Shown one piece after another: positions 18,026 to 27,612 of a DNA stretch of 64,000 bases. Each line of letters opens with the position of its first letter. Position 1 is the stretch's first letter. This DNA comes from Moduliflexus sp964602655 (GTDB lineage: Bacteria > Moduliflexota > Moduliflexia > Moduliflexales > Moduliflexaceae), in contig CAZRSF010000004.1 of assembly GCA_964602655.1 (NCBI GenBank), positions 1-64,000 on the forward strand, given 5' to 3'. The notes under the pieces were generated by a model, which did not search any database, was not told where the DNA came from, and worked only from the letters and a program-made list of their open reading frames with translations. Both the position numbers and the translations under genes were made by a program.

Positions 18026-20127
18026 GATGCCAAATACTCCTTCTGCACTCCGTTCATCGGAAGCAGCACCTCGAAACTCGTGTGGCCGGGGCGCGACATC
18101 ATGCGGATTTCGCCATGATGACGTTCCACAATTTGCTGCGCAATGCCAAGCCCTAAGCCAGAGCCTTCGCCCTGATCTTTCGTCGTAAAATAGGGATCGA
18201 AAATTTTCCCTTGAATTTCTGGCGGAATGCCAGGGCCGGTATCGGTAATGCGCACCGCGATTTTTCGTTCCGCTGGCGGGGAAATCTTCTGCGCAATCCC
18301 TTCAATGATTTCATCGCCCGATTCGACCTGCTTCGGGGACAGATACGTTTCGATGGTCAGCGTTCCTTTCCCTTTCATCGCCTGAATCGCGTTATGAATG
18401 ATATTCGTCCAGACCTGATTCAATTCGTTCACATAACAGGGGATTTTGGGGAGTTCGTCAAAGTGTTTGATCACCTCAATCCCATATTTTATTTGACTTT
18501 GCAGGATGATCATCGTCGTTTCGATCCCCTCATGAATATCCACTTCTTCGACTTTGGCCTGATCCAAACGGGAGTAGAGTTTCAGCGCATTCACAATGCG
18601 CGTAATCAGCCGAATGCTGGTTTTTATATCGCGCGAGGCGATGACGATTTTATGACATTTTTCTAAGAAATCAAGCACGCGTTCGGAATGATAGGCCCGC
18701 AACAGTTGCAACAATTCGGCATTTAGCCCGTCACTCAACCCGAATCGGGACATTTGCTTGGCAATCTGTCGAATATTCGGCAACCCGCTTGTCTCCAGGA
18801 ATTGTTCATATCGTTTGGTTTCTTCTCGCAGCGACATCGTGCTTTTGCGCTCTTTTTCGAGCGATTCGATGAATGCTGCGATGATATTCAATAAGCTCGC
18901 ATGCGCTTCGCGCGCTAACGGTTCTCGCGTCAATTCGCGGAAACTCTCCACAATCGAAGCGAGCGCCGTCGTCATATTCGACGTTGCCGCATTGATCGCT
19001 CCGGCGGGCGTGTTGATTTCATGCGCCACGCCCGCGACAAGCTGCCCGAGCGACGCCATTTTTTCCGACTGCACTAATTGCGCCTGCGTCGTTTTCAGTT
19101 GGGTAATCGTCTTTTCAAGCTCAAGATTCGATTGCTCCAACTGTTTGAATAATAAGGCGTTATCGAGGACGATTGAGGCTTCGTTCGTAAACACCTGGAG
19201 AATGTCTATCGTTTCCGGGTGAATCGCGTTCTCTTTCGTGGTGCCGATTCCTAAAATCCCGATCACGCTGTTACGAATCTTCAGAGGAAACGCAAGAAAC
19301 GTCGCGACTTGATGGTCGTCTTTGACCTGTTTCCGCTCCTGTTGCGACTGGTCGGCGTCTTTCAAAATCGTGACTTGCACATGCTCGATGTTTTCTAACG
19401 GCTGATGCTCTTTATACTCTTCGATCATGCGTTGTTTGACGGTTTGCAGAAATTGGCGGCTGACGGGCGCCATTAAAAATAAGAAATTATGGTAGAGTTT
19501 TTCTTCCTGGAGAAAAATCGAAGCGACCTGGAATTCGCACACTCTGGCGAGCAGGCTGAAAATAGACTGAATCGAGGTAAAAAACGAGTACATGTTAATG
19601 GCGAGATAACTCAATTCATTGACGATGGTCGCCTGAAACAACTGCTGATCCAGAATATGATTCACTTGTTCCAAAACCGATATTTCGGTGATCGGCTGAC
19701 AAGCATCAGCCGCTGTCTGGCCGGATGTCGCATATTCTTCGTGTTCGACGTTGTCGGATCGGCAGCGCTCAAGCATGGCTTGAATTTTCGAAAATAACTC
19801 GTCTTCCGCGTCGAAATCCTTGGTAATAAAATCGTCTGCGCCCGTTGACATGCCCCAGAAGCGATCTTTTTTTTGCCCTCTGGATGTGAGAATAATAATC
19901 GGGATGGCTTTCGTGCGTTCATCGCTTTTTAAGAGCCGACAGACTTGATAGCCGGTCATTTTCGGCATTTCGATATCTAACAGCACCAAATCCGGTTTCG
20001 TCTGATAGGTTTTCGAAATCGCCTCAATCCCGTCAGACGCGCTGACCACTTCATATCCCTGGGATTCTAATAAAAAGCGAACGACTTCGATAATAGTCGG
20101 ACTATCGTCAGCAATCAAAATTCTCAT
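18022..20127 (-). CDS. Hybrid sensor: REC-GAF-histidine kinase
   Basis: The 701-residue cytoplasmic protein starts with a receiver domain: acidic pocket MRILIADDSPT, phospho-acceptor Asp in LVLLDIEMPKMTG, and IIILTSRG. Residues about 150-340 form a GAF-like sensor domain. A coiled coil leads to the kinase core, with H-box LVAGVAHEINTPAGAINA, N-box VWTNIIHNAIQAMKG and G-boxes DTGPGIPPEIQ and GEGSGLGLGIAQQIVERH. There is no membrane segment, so the signal is internal or arrives by phosphotransfer to the receiver. It lies 21 bases downstream of a CheA-type kinase gene and overlaps the first glycosyltransferase, arguing that it controls or tunes polysaccharide synthesis. Confidence 0.9.
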   Translation of the reverse strand: MRILIADDSPTIIEVVRFLLESQGYEVVSASDGIEAISKTYQTKPDLVLLDIEMPKMTGYQVCRLLKSDERTKAIPIIILTSRGQKKDRFWGMSTGADDFITKDFDAEDELFSKIQAMLERCRSDNVEHEEYATSGQTAADACQPITEISVLEQVNHILDQQLFQATIVNELSYLAINMYSFFTSIQSIFSLLARVCEFQVASIFLQEEKLYHNFLFLMAPVSRQFLQTVKQRMIEEYKEHQPLENIEHVQVTILKDADQSQQERKQVKDDHQVATFLAFPLKIRNSVIGILGIGTTKENAIHPETIDILQVFTNEASIVLDNALLFKQLEQSNLELEKTITQLKTTQAQLVQSEKMASLGQLVAGVAHEINTPAGAINAATSNMTTALASIVESFRELTREPLAREAHASLLNIIAAFIESLEKERKSTMSLREETKRYEQFLETSGLPNIRQIAKQMSRFGLSDGLNAELLQLLRAYHSERVLDFLEKCHKIVIASRDIKTSIRLITRIVNALKLYSRLDQAKVEEVDIHEGIETTMIILQSQIKYGIEVIKHFDELPKIPCYVNELNQVWTNIIHNAIQAMKGKGTLTIETYLSPKQVESGDEIIEGIAQKISPPAERKIAVRITDTGPGIPPEIQGKIFDPYFTTKDQGEGSGLGLGIAQQIVERHHGEIRMMSRPGHTSFEVLLPMNGVQKEYLAS

Positions 20128-20148
20128 CAGAAGAGAACGCCGCCGCGC

Positions 20149-22356
20149 TTATACCAGACTTTTAATCGTCTCAAGCAAGCGGTGTTGTTCGAAATTTCCT
20201 TTCGTAATATACGCATTGGCCCCAACCTGAAGCCCGCGTTTTTTATCGCTTTCTCGCGCTAATGAGGTCACAATAATCACCGGCACATTCGCATATTGCG
20301 GAATCTGGCGCAGGCGCTGCGTGAAGGTAAACCCATCCATGCGCGGCATTTCGATATCGGTGATAATCGCCGCATACGTGGTCTGTTCGAGATGTTGGAG
20401 CGCGTCAACGCCATCGTTCGCGACATCAACCAGATAGCCGGAAATTTCTAAAATATGCTTTTCGATTTCCGCAGTATTCATCGAATCTTCAACGACAAGG
20501 ACGCGCGGCGCGATATATGATGGCGGTTGGGCTGAGACTGAAGGCGTTTCGAAGGTCATCCGCGCAATTCGGGCGAGCACTTCGGGAATATGCAGCAGCA
20601 GCATCACCGAGTTATAGCTCGAAATGGCCGCGCCTGCAATCATTTTCGTCGCATTGCGGATATGCGGCGGTAATTGTTTCACGACGACATCCTGCTCATC
20701 CATGATGGCATCAACAATAAGACCGACGCGTTTTCCCTGCGCGCGAGCAATCAGCACGAAATACTGCTCGGGGGATGTCGCGGCGGATGGGCGACATTGC
20801 AGCACGCTGCCGAGTTCGACTAAATAAATCAATTGATTTCTATGACGAATCGCCAGATGTCCCGTCACCTGAAAGCAGGTTCGAACAGGCACATGCAGCG
20901 TCTCTTCGATGGCGTCAATCGGGATGGCAAAGACGCTGTTGCGAGTGGTGATAATCAAACTTCGCAGCGACGTCAGCGAGACCGGAACCGTCAAGACGCA
21001 GGATGTCCCTTTCTGCGGCGTAGAGGCGAGCGTCACGGTGCCTTTCAGCGCCTCAATCGTGGATTTCACGATGTCCATGCCCACGCCGCGCCCTGACATG
21101 TCGGTGATCAGGTCGCTGGTACTCAACCTCGGCAAAAAGGCTAAATTGATAAGTTCCGCCTCATTCAGACTTTGCGCCGCCTCTTCTGTCAACAGGCCGC
21201 GTTGAATCGCCCGCGCTTTGAGCTTTTCACACCGAATTCCTTGCCCATCGTCGGTGACTTCGATCCGAATGTGTCCGCTTTGATGCGACGCGGAAATCGT
21301 GATCAGGCCGGTCGGCGATTTCCCTTGTTTTGAGCGTTCTTCAGGAATCTCGATGCCGTGATCGATACAATTCCGCAGCAAATGATTCAATGGCGCGTCC
21401 AATTGTTCGATGATTTTTTTATCCAGCGTCGTGTCTTCTCCGAACATTCTCACCTCAATCTGTTTCCGCGCGTCTTTCGCCATATCGCGCACCGCCCGCG
21501 GAAATCGTTCGAAAATGTCAGCGAGGGGAAGCATTCGCATATTCAGCACATCGTCGTATAATTCCGTAATCGCCATTCCTCTGACGGCGAAATCGTCACG
21601 CTGCATACGGAACAACTGTTCAATCTCTTTCAACAACGACAGGCTGTGTTCGAGAATGGCGTCGAACGCGGGTTGATGCGTTCGATTGAAATGATGGTGG
21701 CGCTGAAGCGACTTTGTCAGAATTCTGGCTTTTCGCTGCACATCTTTCAGCGCGCCGAGACGATATTCTGATTTTTTATGGCTGATGGCGATTTCCCCGA
21801 TCAGCCTGACAGCATGATCTAATTTTTCTACGGCGACTCGAATCGTCTCGCCGCTTTTCGCCGTGTCAAGCATGCGAACTTCCGGCGTCTGAGCGCCAGC
21901 GATGTCAGGCGATTCTGCCAGTCTTCCACGTGTTTTTTGACTCTCATCGGTATCAGGCAGCGCAACATCTTGTCCTTGAGCGGCCTGGAGTAACGCTTCG
22001 CGGATTGGCGCAATATCGAGAGAATCGGCCTCGTCGCGTTGGACTGCTTGAGTGCAGGCGCTGAGCATATCAACGCTTTCGAACAGCAATTCGATGATAG
22101 AAGGCGTGAGGGCGATATTCCCATCTTGCAAGGCGATAAGCACATCTTCGATGTTATGGGTCAGTTGGCTGATTTGATCGATATGGAGAATGTTGGCAGA
22201 ACCTTTGAGGGTATGAACCGAACGCAACATGTGCTTCAAACGGTCAGTCTGCTGAGGCGATTTTTCTAATTGAATCAACCCCTCGTTGACTGTTTGAATC
22301 GCCTCATTCGCTTCTTGCGTAAACTTGCCGATAAAGATGGATCGATCAAATTTCAT
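20149..22356 (-). CDS. CheA-type hybrid histidine kinase (HPt-kinase-CheW-REC, WspE-like)
   Basis: The 735-residue protein has an N-terminal HPt domain with the phosphorylated His in SVHTLKGSANIL. A dimerisation and ATP-binding core follows (LNHLLRNCIDHGIE, DDGQGI, MSGRGVGMDIVKSTIEALKG). Next is a CheW-like domain from about residue 450, and finally a receiver with the Asp in AAIITDIEMPRMDG. This matches WspE/FrzE-type kinases rather than chemotaxis CheA. Wsp systems govern exopolysaccharide production through surface sensing; the position upstream of a polysaccharide operon fits. No receptor (MCP), CheB or CheR gene is present here. Its start overlaps the NUDIX gene stop (ATGA). Confidence 0.9.
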   Translation of the reverse strand: MKFDRSIFIGKFTQEANEAIQTVNEGLIQLEKSPQQTDRLKHMLRSVHTLKGSANILHIDQISQLTHNIEDVLIALQDGNIALTPSIIELLFESVDMLSACTQAVQRDEADSLDIAPIREALLQAAQGQDVALPDTDESQKTRGRLAESPDIAGAQTPEVRMLDTAKSGETIRVAVEKLDHAVRLIGEIAISHKKSEYRLGALKDVQRKARILTKSLQRHHHFNRTHQPAFDAILEHSLSLLKEIEQLFRMQRDDFAVRGMAITELYDDVLNMRMLPLADIFERFPRAVRDMAKDARKQIEVRMFGEDTTLDKKIIEQLDAPLNHLLRNCIDHGIEIPEERSKQGKSPTGLITISASHQSGHIRIEVTDDGQGIRCEKLKARAIQRGLLTEEAAQSLNEAELINLAFLPRLSTSDLITDMSGRGVGMDIVKSTIEALKGTVTLASTPQKGTSCVLTVPVSLTSLRSLIITTRNSVFAIPIDAIEETLHVPVRTCFQVTGHLAIRHRNQLIYLVELGSVLQCRPSAATSPEQYFVLIARAQGKRVGLIVDAIMDEQDVVVKQLPPHIRNATKMIAGAAISSYNSVMLLLHIPEVLARIARMTFETPSVSAQPPSYIAPRVLVVEDSMNTAEIEKHILEISGYLVDVANDGVDALQHLEQTTYAAIITDIEMPRMDGFTFTQRLRQIPQYANVPVIIVTSLARESDKKRGLQVGANAYITKGNFEQHRLLETIKSLV

Positions 22357-22907
22357 ATTTCATGTGAAGAATCGTCCCAGATTCGAAAGACTCGCGTCAG
22401 CGCCAACAAGCCAAGCGCGTTCTGAAATTTCCCGGAGCGAATTTCCTGCCGCAAGGCATCGAGCGTCACTTCTCTGACGGCAATGGCTTCGCCGTCGTCC
22501 AATTCCGGCTCATGCGTTTTACGGGCATTCCGCGCCACGAATTGATGGCAATAATTATTCTGAAACGCCGGGTTCGGCTCCACTGCGCCGCAATACGTCC
22601 ACTCGTTCGAGGTATAGCCTGTTTCTTCTCGCAATTCCCGCATCGCCGCTTGCTGCGGCGTTTCTCCTGATGAAATGCCTCCGGCAGGAATTTCTGTGGT
22701 GATTGCTTGTGTCCCAAAACGATACTGATCCACAATAACGATGCGGTCTTCAGGCGTCATCGCGACCACGTTCACCCAGTCCGGCATTTCCAGCACGACC
22801 GCTTTGAGCAAAGAAGCATTACGCGGATTTTCGACCCAATCGAAACGAAGTCGGAAAATGCCCGCGTTCAAACCGAATTCCTGACGAAGATATTTCCAGG
22901 GCTGCAT
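22353..22907 (-). CDS. NUDIX hydrolase, ADP-ribose pyrophosphatase-like
   Basis: This 184-residue protein carries an intact Nudix box, GETPQQAAMRELREETGY preceded by PAGGISS, giving the metal-binding REXXEE core. Flanking VVAMTPEDRIVIVDQYRFG and the acidic segment DGEAIAVREV are typical of ADP-ribose/nucleotide-sugar pyrophosphatases. These hydrolyse nucleoside diphosphates linked to another group. The start ATG shares one base with the dapB stop (TAATG), and its stop overlaps the CheA start, so it is coupled on both sides. In this operon it may control nucleotide-sugar pools; that is inference. Confidence 0.85.
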   Translation of the reverse strand: MQPWKYLRQEFGLNAGIFRLRFDWVENPRNASLLKAVVLEMPDWVNVVAMTPEDRIVIVDQYRFGTQAITTEIPAGGISSGETPQQAAMRELREETGYTSNEWTYCGAVEPNPAFQNNYCHQFVARNARKTHEPELDDGEAIAVREVTLDALRQEIRSGKFQNALGLLALTRVFRIWDDSSHEI

Positions 22908-23659
22908 TATTTCAACACATCATCCATCGAATAGAGGCCGGGCTGCTGATGTACGAGAAATTCGGCGGCTTTGATCGCGCCTGTCCCGAAGATGCGCCGA
23001 GACGTGGCGCGGTGAGTGATTTCCACGACTTCGTCCACTCCGGCAAAAATAATCGAATGCTCGCCGACAATCGTTCCGCCGCGCACGGCGTGAATGCCGA
23101 TTTCCTCTTTCTTGCGCAACGTATCTTTGCCGTATCGGCCATACGTGAAATTCTTACTGTTATTCAGTTCTTCATTGATCGCATTCGCCAGCATATAGGC
23201 CGTTCCGCTTGGCGAATCCAACTTCTTGTTATGATGCCGTTCCACGATTTCGATGTCGAACGTTTGCGACAGGACGCTTGCGGCTTTTTGCACGAGTTTC
23301 AGCAGCAAATTGATGCCGAGCGACATATTGCCGGAATGCAGGAGCGCGACCGTCTTCGATAACTCGCGGATTCTGGCAAGAATCGGCTCTTCCAGGCCGG
23401 TCGTGCAAATGACTGCCGGAGTCTTTGTCCGTTCCACGTAATCAAGCAGCGGCATCATCAACGTATGATGTGAAAAATCAATAATCACGTCGCTTTTGAT
23501 ATTGATCGCATCGAACGATTGAAACACCGGAAAATCCGGATGGTGCTTCGGCAGCATCGTATCCACGCCGATGAGCGTCAAATCGCTGCGTTCATGCAGC
23601 ATTTCCGTCACGATCTGTCCCATTTTTCCAAAACATCCGCATAACAAAATATTCAACAT
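22907..23659 (-). CDS. dapB: 4-hydroxy-tetrahydrodipicolinate reductase
   Basis: DapB reduces hydroxy-tetrahydrodipicolinate with NAD(P)H in the lysine/diaminopimelate pathway. The start at 23659 (MLNILLCGCFGKMGQIV) follows the ribosome binding site gagaggaaa and gives 250 residues, close to the family norm; a longer frame to 23692 lacks support. The nucleotide motif GCFGKMGQ is slightly altered from GxxGxMG. The family signature EIVERHHNKKLDSPSGTA, with catalytic His-His-Lys, is complete. It lies 62 bases downstream of dapA, with a dispersed palindrome in the gap, and overlaps the NUDIX gene by one base. It supplies DAP for peptidoglycan and lysine. Confidence 0.95.
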   Translation of the reverse strand: MLNILLCGCFGKMGQIVTEMLHERSDLTLIGVDTMLPKHHPDFPVFQSFDAINIKSDVIIDFSHHTLMMPLLDYVERTKTPAVICTTGLEEPILARIRELSKTVALLHSGNMSLGINLLLKLVQKAASVLSQTFDIEIVERHHNKKLDSPSGTAYMLANAINEELNNSKNFTYGRYGKDTLRKKEEIGIHAVRGGTIVGEHSIIFAGVDEVVEITHRATSRRIFGTGAIKAAEFLVHQQPGLYSMDDVLK

Positions 23660-23679
23660 CGCGATTTCCTCTCTGAATG

Positions 23680-23712
23680 ACCTGTCAGACACGTTCGAAG
23701 TGTCTGACAGGT
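23680..23712. repeat. Palindrome between dapA and dapB
   Basis: The arms ACCTGTCAGACAC (23680-23692) and GTGTCTGACAGGT (23700-23712) are perfect complements around the loop GTTCGAA. It belongs to the dispersed palindrome vocabulary of this window (the TGTCAGACAC word recurs at 52638-52670). Lying inside an operon gap, it could attenuate dapB or act as an mRNA processing site. Confidence 0.8.
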
Positions 23713-23721
23713 TGCTGTTTG

Positions 23722-24606
23722 TTACGCCATCAATTTATAGGCACGCAATTCTTTTTTCAGCCGTTCGATGTTTGATTCGCTCATGTCGGTCAACGGCAGC
23801 CGCAAGCCGCCGACATTCAGCCCCATCAAATTCATCGCCGTCTTGACCGGAATCGGATTGGTTTCGGAGAACAGTGCGTCAATCAAGGGTTTCATGGTCA
23901 ATTGCAATTCCTGCGCCCGTTTGATATTGCCGTCAAGATACGATTTCGCCATCAGATGCGTGTCTTTCGGCGCAATATTGGCGACCACGGAAATCACGCC
24001 GACGCCGCCCAACGACATGAGCGGCACGACCATATCGTCGTTCCCGGAATAGAGCGCGAAATCCGGCGGCGCGAGTCGGGCGATTTCGGCGACTTGCGCG
24101 ATATTCCCGCTCGCTTCTTTCACGCCGCAAATATTGCGATGTTCCGCCAATTTTGCCACCGATTCCGGCAGTAGATTCACGCCCGTGCGTCCCGGCACGT
24201 TATACATAATGATCGGAATGTTAACGGCATCGGCAATCGCGGTAAAATTCGCGATCAGCCCTTTTTGCATCGGCTTGTTGTAATACGGCGTAATGCACAA
24301 CAGGGCGTCCGCGCCGACTTTTTCAGCGTGAATGCTCATTTGCACCGCATACGCCGTGTCGTTGCTGCCGCTGCCCGCGATCACCGGAACCCGCTTTTTC
24401 GACACTTCGACGGCGCATTCAATCACTTTTTTGTGTTCGTCATCCGATAACGTCGGCGATTCGCCGGTCGTGCCGCATACGATAATCGCATCCGTACCTT
24501 GCTGAATCTGCCATTCGATGAGTTCGGCCAATTTATCGAAATTGACGGCATTATCTGCCGTAAACGGCGTGACAATCGCCACGCCCGATCCTGTAAAAAT
24601 CGCCAT
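23722..24606 (-). CDS. dapA: 4-hydroxy-tetrahydrodipicolinate synthase
   Basis: DapA condenses pyruvate with aspartate semialdehyde, the first committed step of lysine and diaminopimelate synthesis. The 294-residue TIM barrel begins [18 protein letters not shown] after the ribosome binding site ccggaggaaaagtgt, which sets the start at 24606 instead of a longer frame to 24729. The pyruvate-binding [10 protein letters not shown], the catalytic tyrosine region [11 protein letters not shown] and the Schiff-base lysine in [10 protein letters not shown] are all present. It heads the long minus-strand operon that runs into polysaccharide genes. No lysine riboswitch is seen in the short 41-base gap upstream. 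Confidence 0.96.
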   Translation of the reverse strand: MAIFTGSGVAIVTPFTADNAVNFDKLAELIEWQIQQGTDAIIVCGTTGESPTLSDDEHKKVIECAVEVSKKRVPVIAGSGSNDTAYAVQMSIHAEKVGADALLCITPYYNKPMQKGLIANFTAIADAVNIPIIMYNVPGRTGVNLLPESVAKLAEHRNICGVKEASGNIAQVAEIARLAPPDFALYSGNDDMVVPLMSLGGVGVISVVANIAPKDTHLMAKSYLDGNIKRAQELQLTMKPLIDALFSETNPIPVKTAMNLMGLNVGGLRLPLTDMSESNIERLKKELRAYKLMA

Positions 24607-24647
24607 ACACTTTTCCTCCGGTGTTAAATGTAATGATGGTTGTCCTG

Positions 24648-25487
24648 CTATGGCTTGCGCACAATTCCCACGACATTCGGAATCGGGCGAGCGCCGGTAT
24701 GAAATCCATACGTGCCGACGAGTTCGCACGCATAATCGCCAGTGTTGACGTAAAGCTGCGCTTCGCTGCCGCCCTCGACATACATGGCGCGCGCCATCCG
24801 AATCGGCAGCGCCAGCAGAATCGTATTCAACTCATTGACGCTGTATTGCGAGCGGGAATGAATGAACAACACACGCCCGTCTTTATCCGTCGCAATTGCC
24901 GCAATACTCCAGCGTTTGTCCGGGTTATGCCGCCAGAGATTCGAGCCTTTGCAGGAAATCATGCGGATGCTTTGCACCAATGTTGCATATTTCGGCATCC
25001 AGTCATCGAAATTCTCGCATTGCCGGTCAAGAATCATCACCGGCGGCAACTTCGAATTTTTCGGATTGAACGCTAAGATCGCTTTATCTTTTGAGAGTTT
25101 GGGGTTGTTGACATGGTTTTTGGTGCGCATGAGCGAGACGCTGGATAGATAGTCGGTTTGATACATGCTCGCGTTAATCGCGGCGACAAGCTGATGACGT
25201 TCGCTCCACTCTTTTGCGGTCAACGCTTCGCGTTCTGGCGTTGCCGAGGCGTTCAGCAGGCGAAAGTCGAACTGTTCGGGGTGAATGCGCAGGATGCGAA
25301 TCAGGGAATCGCCGGATTCCGAGGGAATTGGCGCGGAAAAGACGCCGAATTCCAGCCCCGGCTCTAACAAATTCCAGGTATTCAACACCTGCTGCGATAA
25401 TTTATCCCGTTCCTCTTGCGCGTCTGCGATGGCGATCATGATCGTCATCGTAAGAAACACGCAGGAAATTTGTCCGAGTCTTCTCAT
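24648..25487 (-). CDS. Exported phosphodiester glycosidase-like (NAGPA/DUF2233) protein
   Basis: From 25487 the protein has 279 residues and starts with a signal peptide ([20 protein letters not shown], cleavage near ADAQ). The longer frame to 25709 would put 74 unlikely residues before it. The mature domain shows the phosphodiester glycosidase pattern: [11 protein letters not shown] early, [19 protein letters not shown] in the middle, and [15 protein letters not shown] near the end, where the family has its DGGGS-like motif, here EGGSEA. Related enzymes remove N-acetylglucosamine-phosphodiester caps or act on exopolysaccharide. A periplasmic envelope role is plausible. It ends 41 bases before dapA. 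Confidence 0.75.
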   Translation of the reverse strand: MRRLGQISCVFLTMTIMIAIADAQEERDKLSQQVLNTWNLLEPGLEFGVFSAPIPSESGDSLIRILRIHPEQFDFRLLNASATPEREALTAKEWSERHQLVAAINASMYQTDYLSSVSLMRTKNHVNNPKLSKDKAILAFNPKNSKLPPVMILDRQCENFDDWMPKYATLVQSIRMISCKGSNLWRHNPDKRWSIAAIATDKDGRVLFIHSRSQYSVNELNTILLALPIRMARAMYVEGGSEAQLYVNTGDYACELVGTYGFHTGARPIPNVVGIVRKP

Positions 25488-25608
25488 GCAATACAATGGA
25501 AGGAGATGATAGAGCCTCTCGCGCGGAAAGGCTCTATCTGGTTCATGCGTATGCTTCAAAACGGCGTAACGGTTGCGCAGGCAGGCAAAGAATGTCAAAT
25601 GAAAAACG

Positions 25609-27393
25609 TCAAGATGATGAAATTTCCCGCGTGATCTCTTGTAAATAGGCGCATTCTTCAGAAGAAAGAAATGGGGAAATTTTTTCCCGCACCTCGCGAT
25701 GATACGCATTCACCCAGCGGAGTTCTTCGCAGGTCAGCAGCGTCGCGTCAATCAGGCTTGCGTCAAGCGGGCAGAGCGAAATCGTCTCGAATTGATAGAA
25801 TGTGCCGAATGGCGTTTCTTCTGTCGGAATCACGACGATCAAATTTTCGATCCGAATGCCGTATTCCCCTTCCCGATAGAGTCCCGGCTCATTCGAGCAG
25901 ATCATGCCGAGTTCCAGCGGCGTCTGATTTTCGGGGCGAATCCCTTGCGGCCCTTCGTGGACGCTCAGAAAATGGCCGATGCCATGCCCCGTGCCGTGCC
26001 GGTATTGCAACCCCTCTTTCCAGAGCGCGATTCGCGCTAACGCATCCAATTGCGCTCCGCTTGTGCTCTGCGGAAATTTGGCGGTGGCTAAAGCGATATG
26101 GCCTTTCAAGACGAGCGTAAAATCGCGCGTTTGCTGCTGAGTTGGCGGCGACAGGGCAATCGTACGGGTAATATCGGTTGTGCCGTCGAGATACTGCGCC
26201 CCGGAATCTACCAATAACATGCCTTCCGGCCTGATTGACAGGGCAGAGTCCGGCGCGGCGGTGTAATGGCAGATCGCGCCGTTCGCCTGATACCCGACAA
26301 TCGGATAAAAGCTGAGTCCCTGAAAATGCGCCTGCTGGCTGCGAAAATGATTGAGCGGCTCGACAATCGAGACTTCCGTGAACGGCTCTTTACCGACATG
26401 ACCTTGCAGCCAGTAGAGCCACTTCACCAGCGCGACGCCGTCGCGGAGGTGCGCCTGGCGCGTTCCGTCCAATTCTGTCGCATTTTTGCTCGCTTTCAGA
26501 TGCAAAATAATATTGGACGCGCCAATGAGCACGCAATGATCGGGCGTCGCGTCTTTCACCGCCTGCGAGGTCTTTTCAGGATCAATCAGCACGACGGCCT
26601 GTTCGGGAATGTCTTGTATATACCGCCAAAACTCGTCGTAGCCGGAACAGGAGACGCCGTCCTCTTGCAATGCGGCGGCGACTTCGGCGGACAGTTTGGC
26701 CGGTTCGATAAACAGCCGCGCAGTAGTGTTCGTGATCGCCGCATACGCAATCGTAAACGGATTAAACTCCACATCGCTGCCGCGAATATTGAACATCCAG
26801 ACGATTTCGTCTAAGGTCGAAATCAGGTGAATGTCGGCAGGGAATGTTTGCATTTCATGACGAATTCGCGCAAATTTCGACTGCCGCGTTTCGCCGCTGA
26901 ATGCGATATCCAGCAGGAACACCGGCGTGGCCGGAATCGGCGGGCGGTCTGTCCAGATTAGCGCGGCCAAATCTTCGTCGCGCCAGAACGATACCCGTTT
27001 GGCTTCGAGTGCTTCGGCAAGTTCATCTACCTGTTCGATAGACATGACCGCGCTGTCAAACCCAACCAGCGCCCCTTCCGGCAGTTCTCGCGCGAGCCAT
27101 TCGGTATGCGTCGGCACACCCGGCATTTTCAATTTGAAGAGTTCGATGCCGGAATCGATCAATTGCTGCGCCGCTTGAATAAAATAGCGGGAATCCGTCC
27201 ATAATCCTGCGCGATCTGGCGTCACCACAAGCGTTCCTGCCGAGCCGGTAAAACCTGATAACCACGCCCGCGTTTTCCAGTGCGGCGCGGGGTATTCGCT
27301 CTGATGCGGATCGCCGCTCGCCACAATCCAGACGGCCAAATTGCGCTCTCGCATGAGCGCTCGTAACGCGTGAATTTTTTCCGATGTTGTCAT
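25609..27393 (-). CDS. Xaa-Pro aminopeptidase (M24B family), long form
   Basis: The 594-residue protein cleaves N-terminal residues preceding proline. It starts MTTSEKIHALRALMRERNLA at 27393, the usual opening, although no Shine-Dalgarno is visible. Two creatinase-like N-terminal domains (SGFTGSAGTLVVT; then from about 170) precede the pita-bread catalytic domain. Metal ligands can be seen as the two Asp in SGAQYLDGTTDITRTIAL, the His in RHGTGHGIGHFLSVHEGP, and the Glu in SNEPGLYREGEYGIRIEN. This length matches eukaryotic-type APP1 rather than the roughly 440-residue PepP. It is cytosolic. Confidence 0.92.
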   Translation of the reverse strand: MTTSEKIHALRALMRERNLAVWIVASGDPHQSEYPAPHWKTRAWLSGFTGSAGTLVVTPDRAGLWTDSRYFIQAAQQLIDSGIELFKLKMPGVPTHTEWLARELPEGALVGFDSAVMSIEQVDELAEALEAKRVSFWRDEDLAALIWTDRPPIPATPVFLLDIAFSGETRQSKFARIRHEMQTFPADIHLISTLDEIVWMFNIRGSDVEFNPFTIAYAAITNTTARLFIEPAKLSAEVAAALQEDGVSCSGYDEFWRYIQDIPEQAVVLIDPEKTSQAVKDATPDHCVLIGASNIILHLKASKNATELDGTRQAHLRDGVALVKWLYWLQGHVGKEPFTEVSIVEPLNHFRSQQAHFQGLSFYPIVGYQANGAICHYTAAPDSALSIRPEGMLLVDSGAQYLDGTTDITRTIALSPPTQQQTRDFTLVLKGHIALATAKFPQSTSGAQLDALARIALWKEGLQYRHGTGHGIGHFLSVHEGPQGIRPENQTPLELGMICSNEPGLYREGEYGIRIENLIVVIPTEETPFGTFYQFETISLCPLDASLIDATLLTCEELRWVNAYHREVREKISPFLSSEECAYLQEITREISSS

Positions 27394-27612
27394 AAGGCAA
27401 TAAAAAGGAGCGCAAAGAAGTTCTTGCAAAAGAGGCAGCAACTTCGCCGCGCCCCTGAAGGATTGTTACCTTCCATGTTTATGAGTGAATACATGTATTG
27501 ACATAGAAGGTTACGGGGCAGTATTGGTATTTATCGGAGTATTTGTGTAACGCCATGTGTCCAATATCTCAGGGTTTTTAATTCGATCTACGGTTAGCAA
27601 TGGCCACCTTAT

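Noticed and set aside
24607..24647. Lysine riboswitch ahead of dapA
   Set aside because: Only 41 bases separate dapA from the upstream gene, too short for the aptamer.
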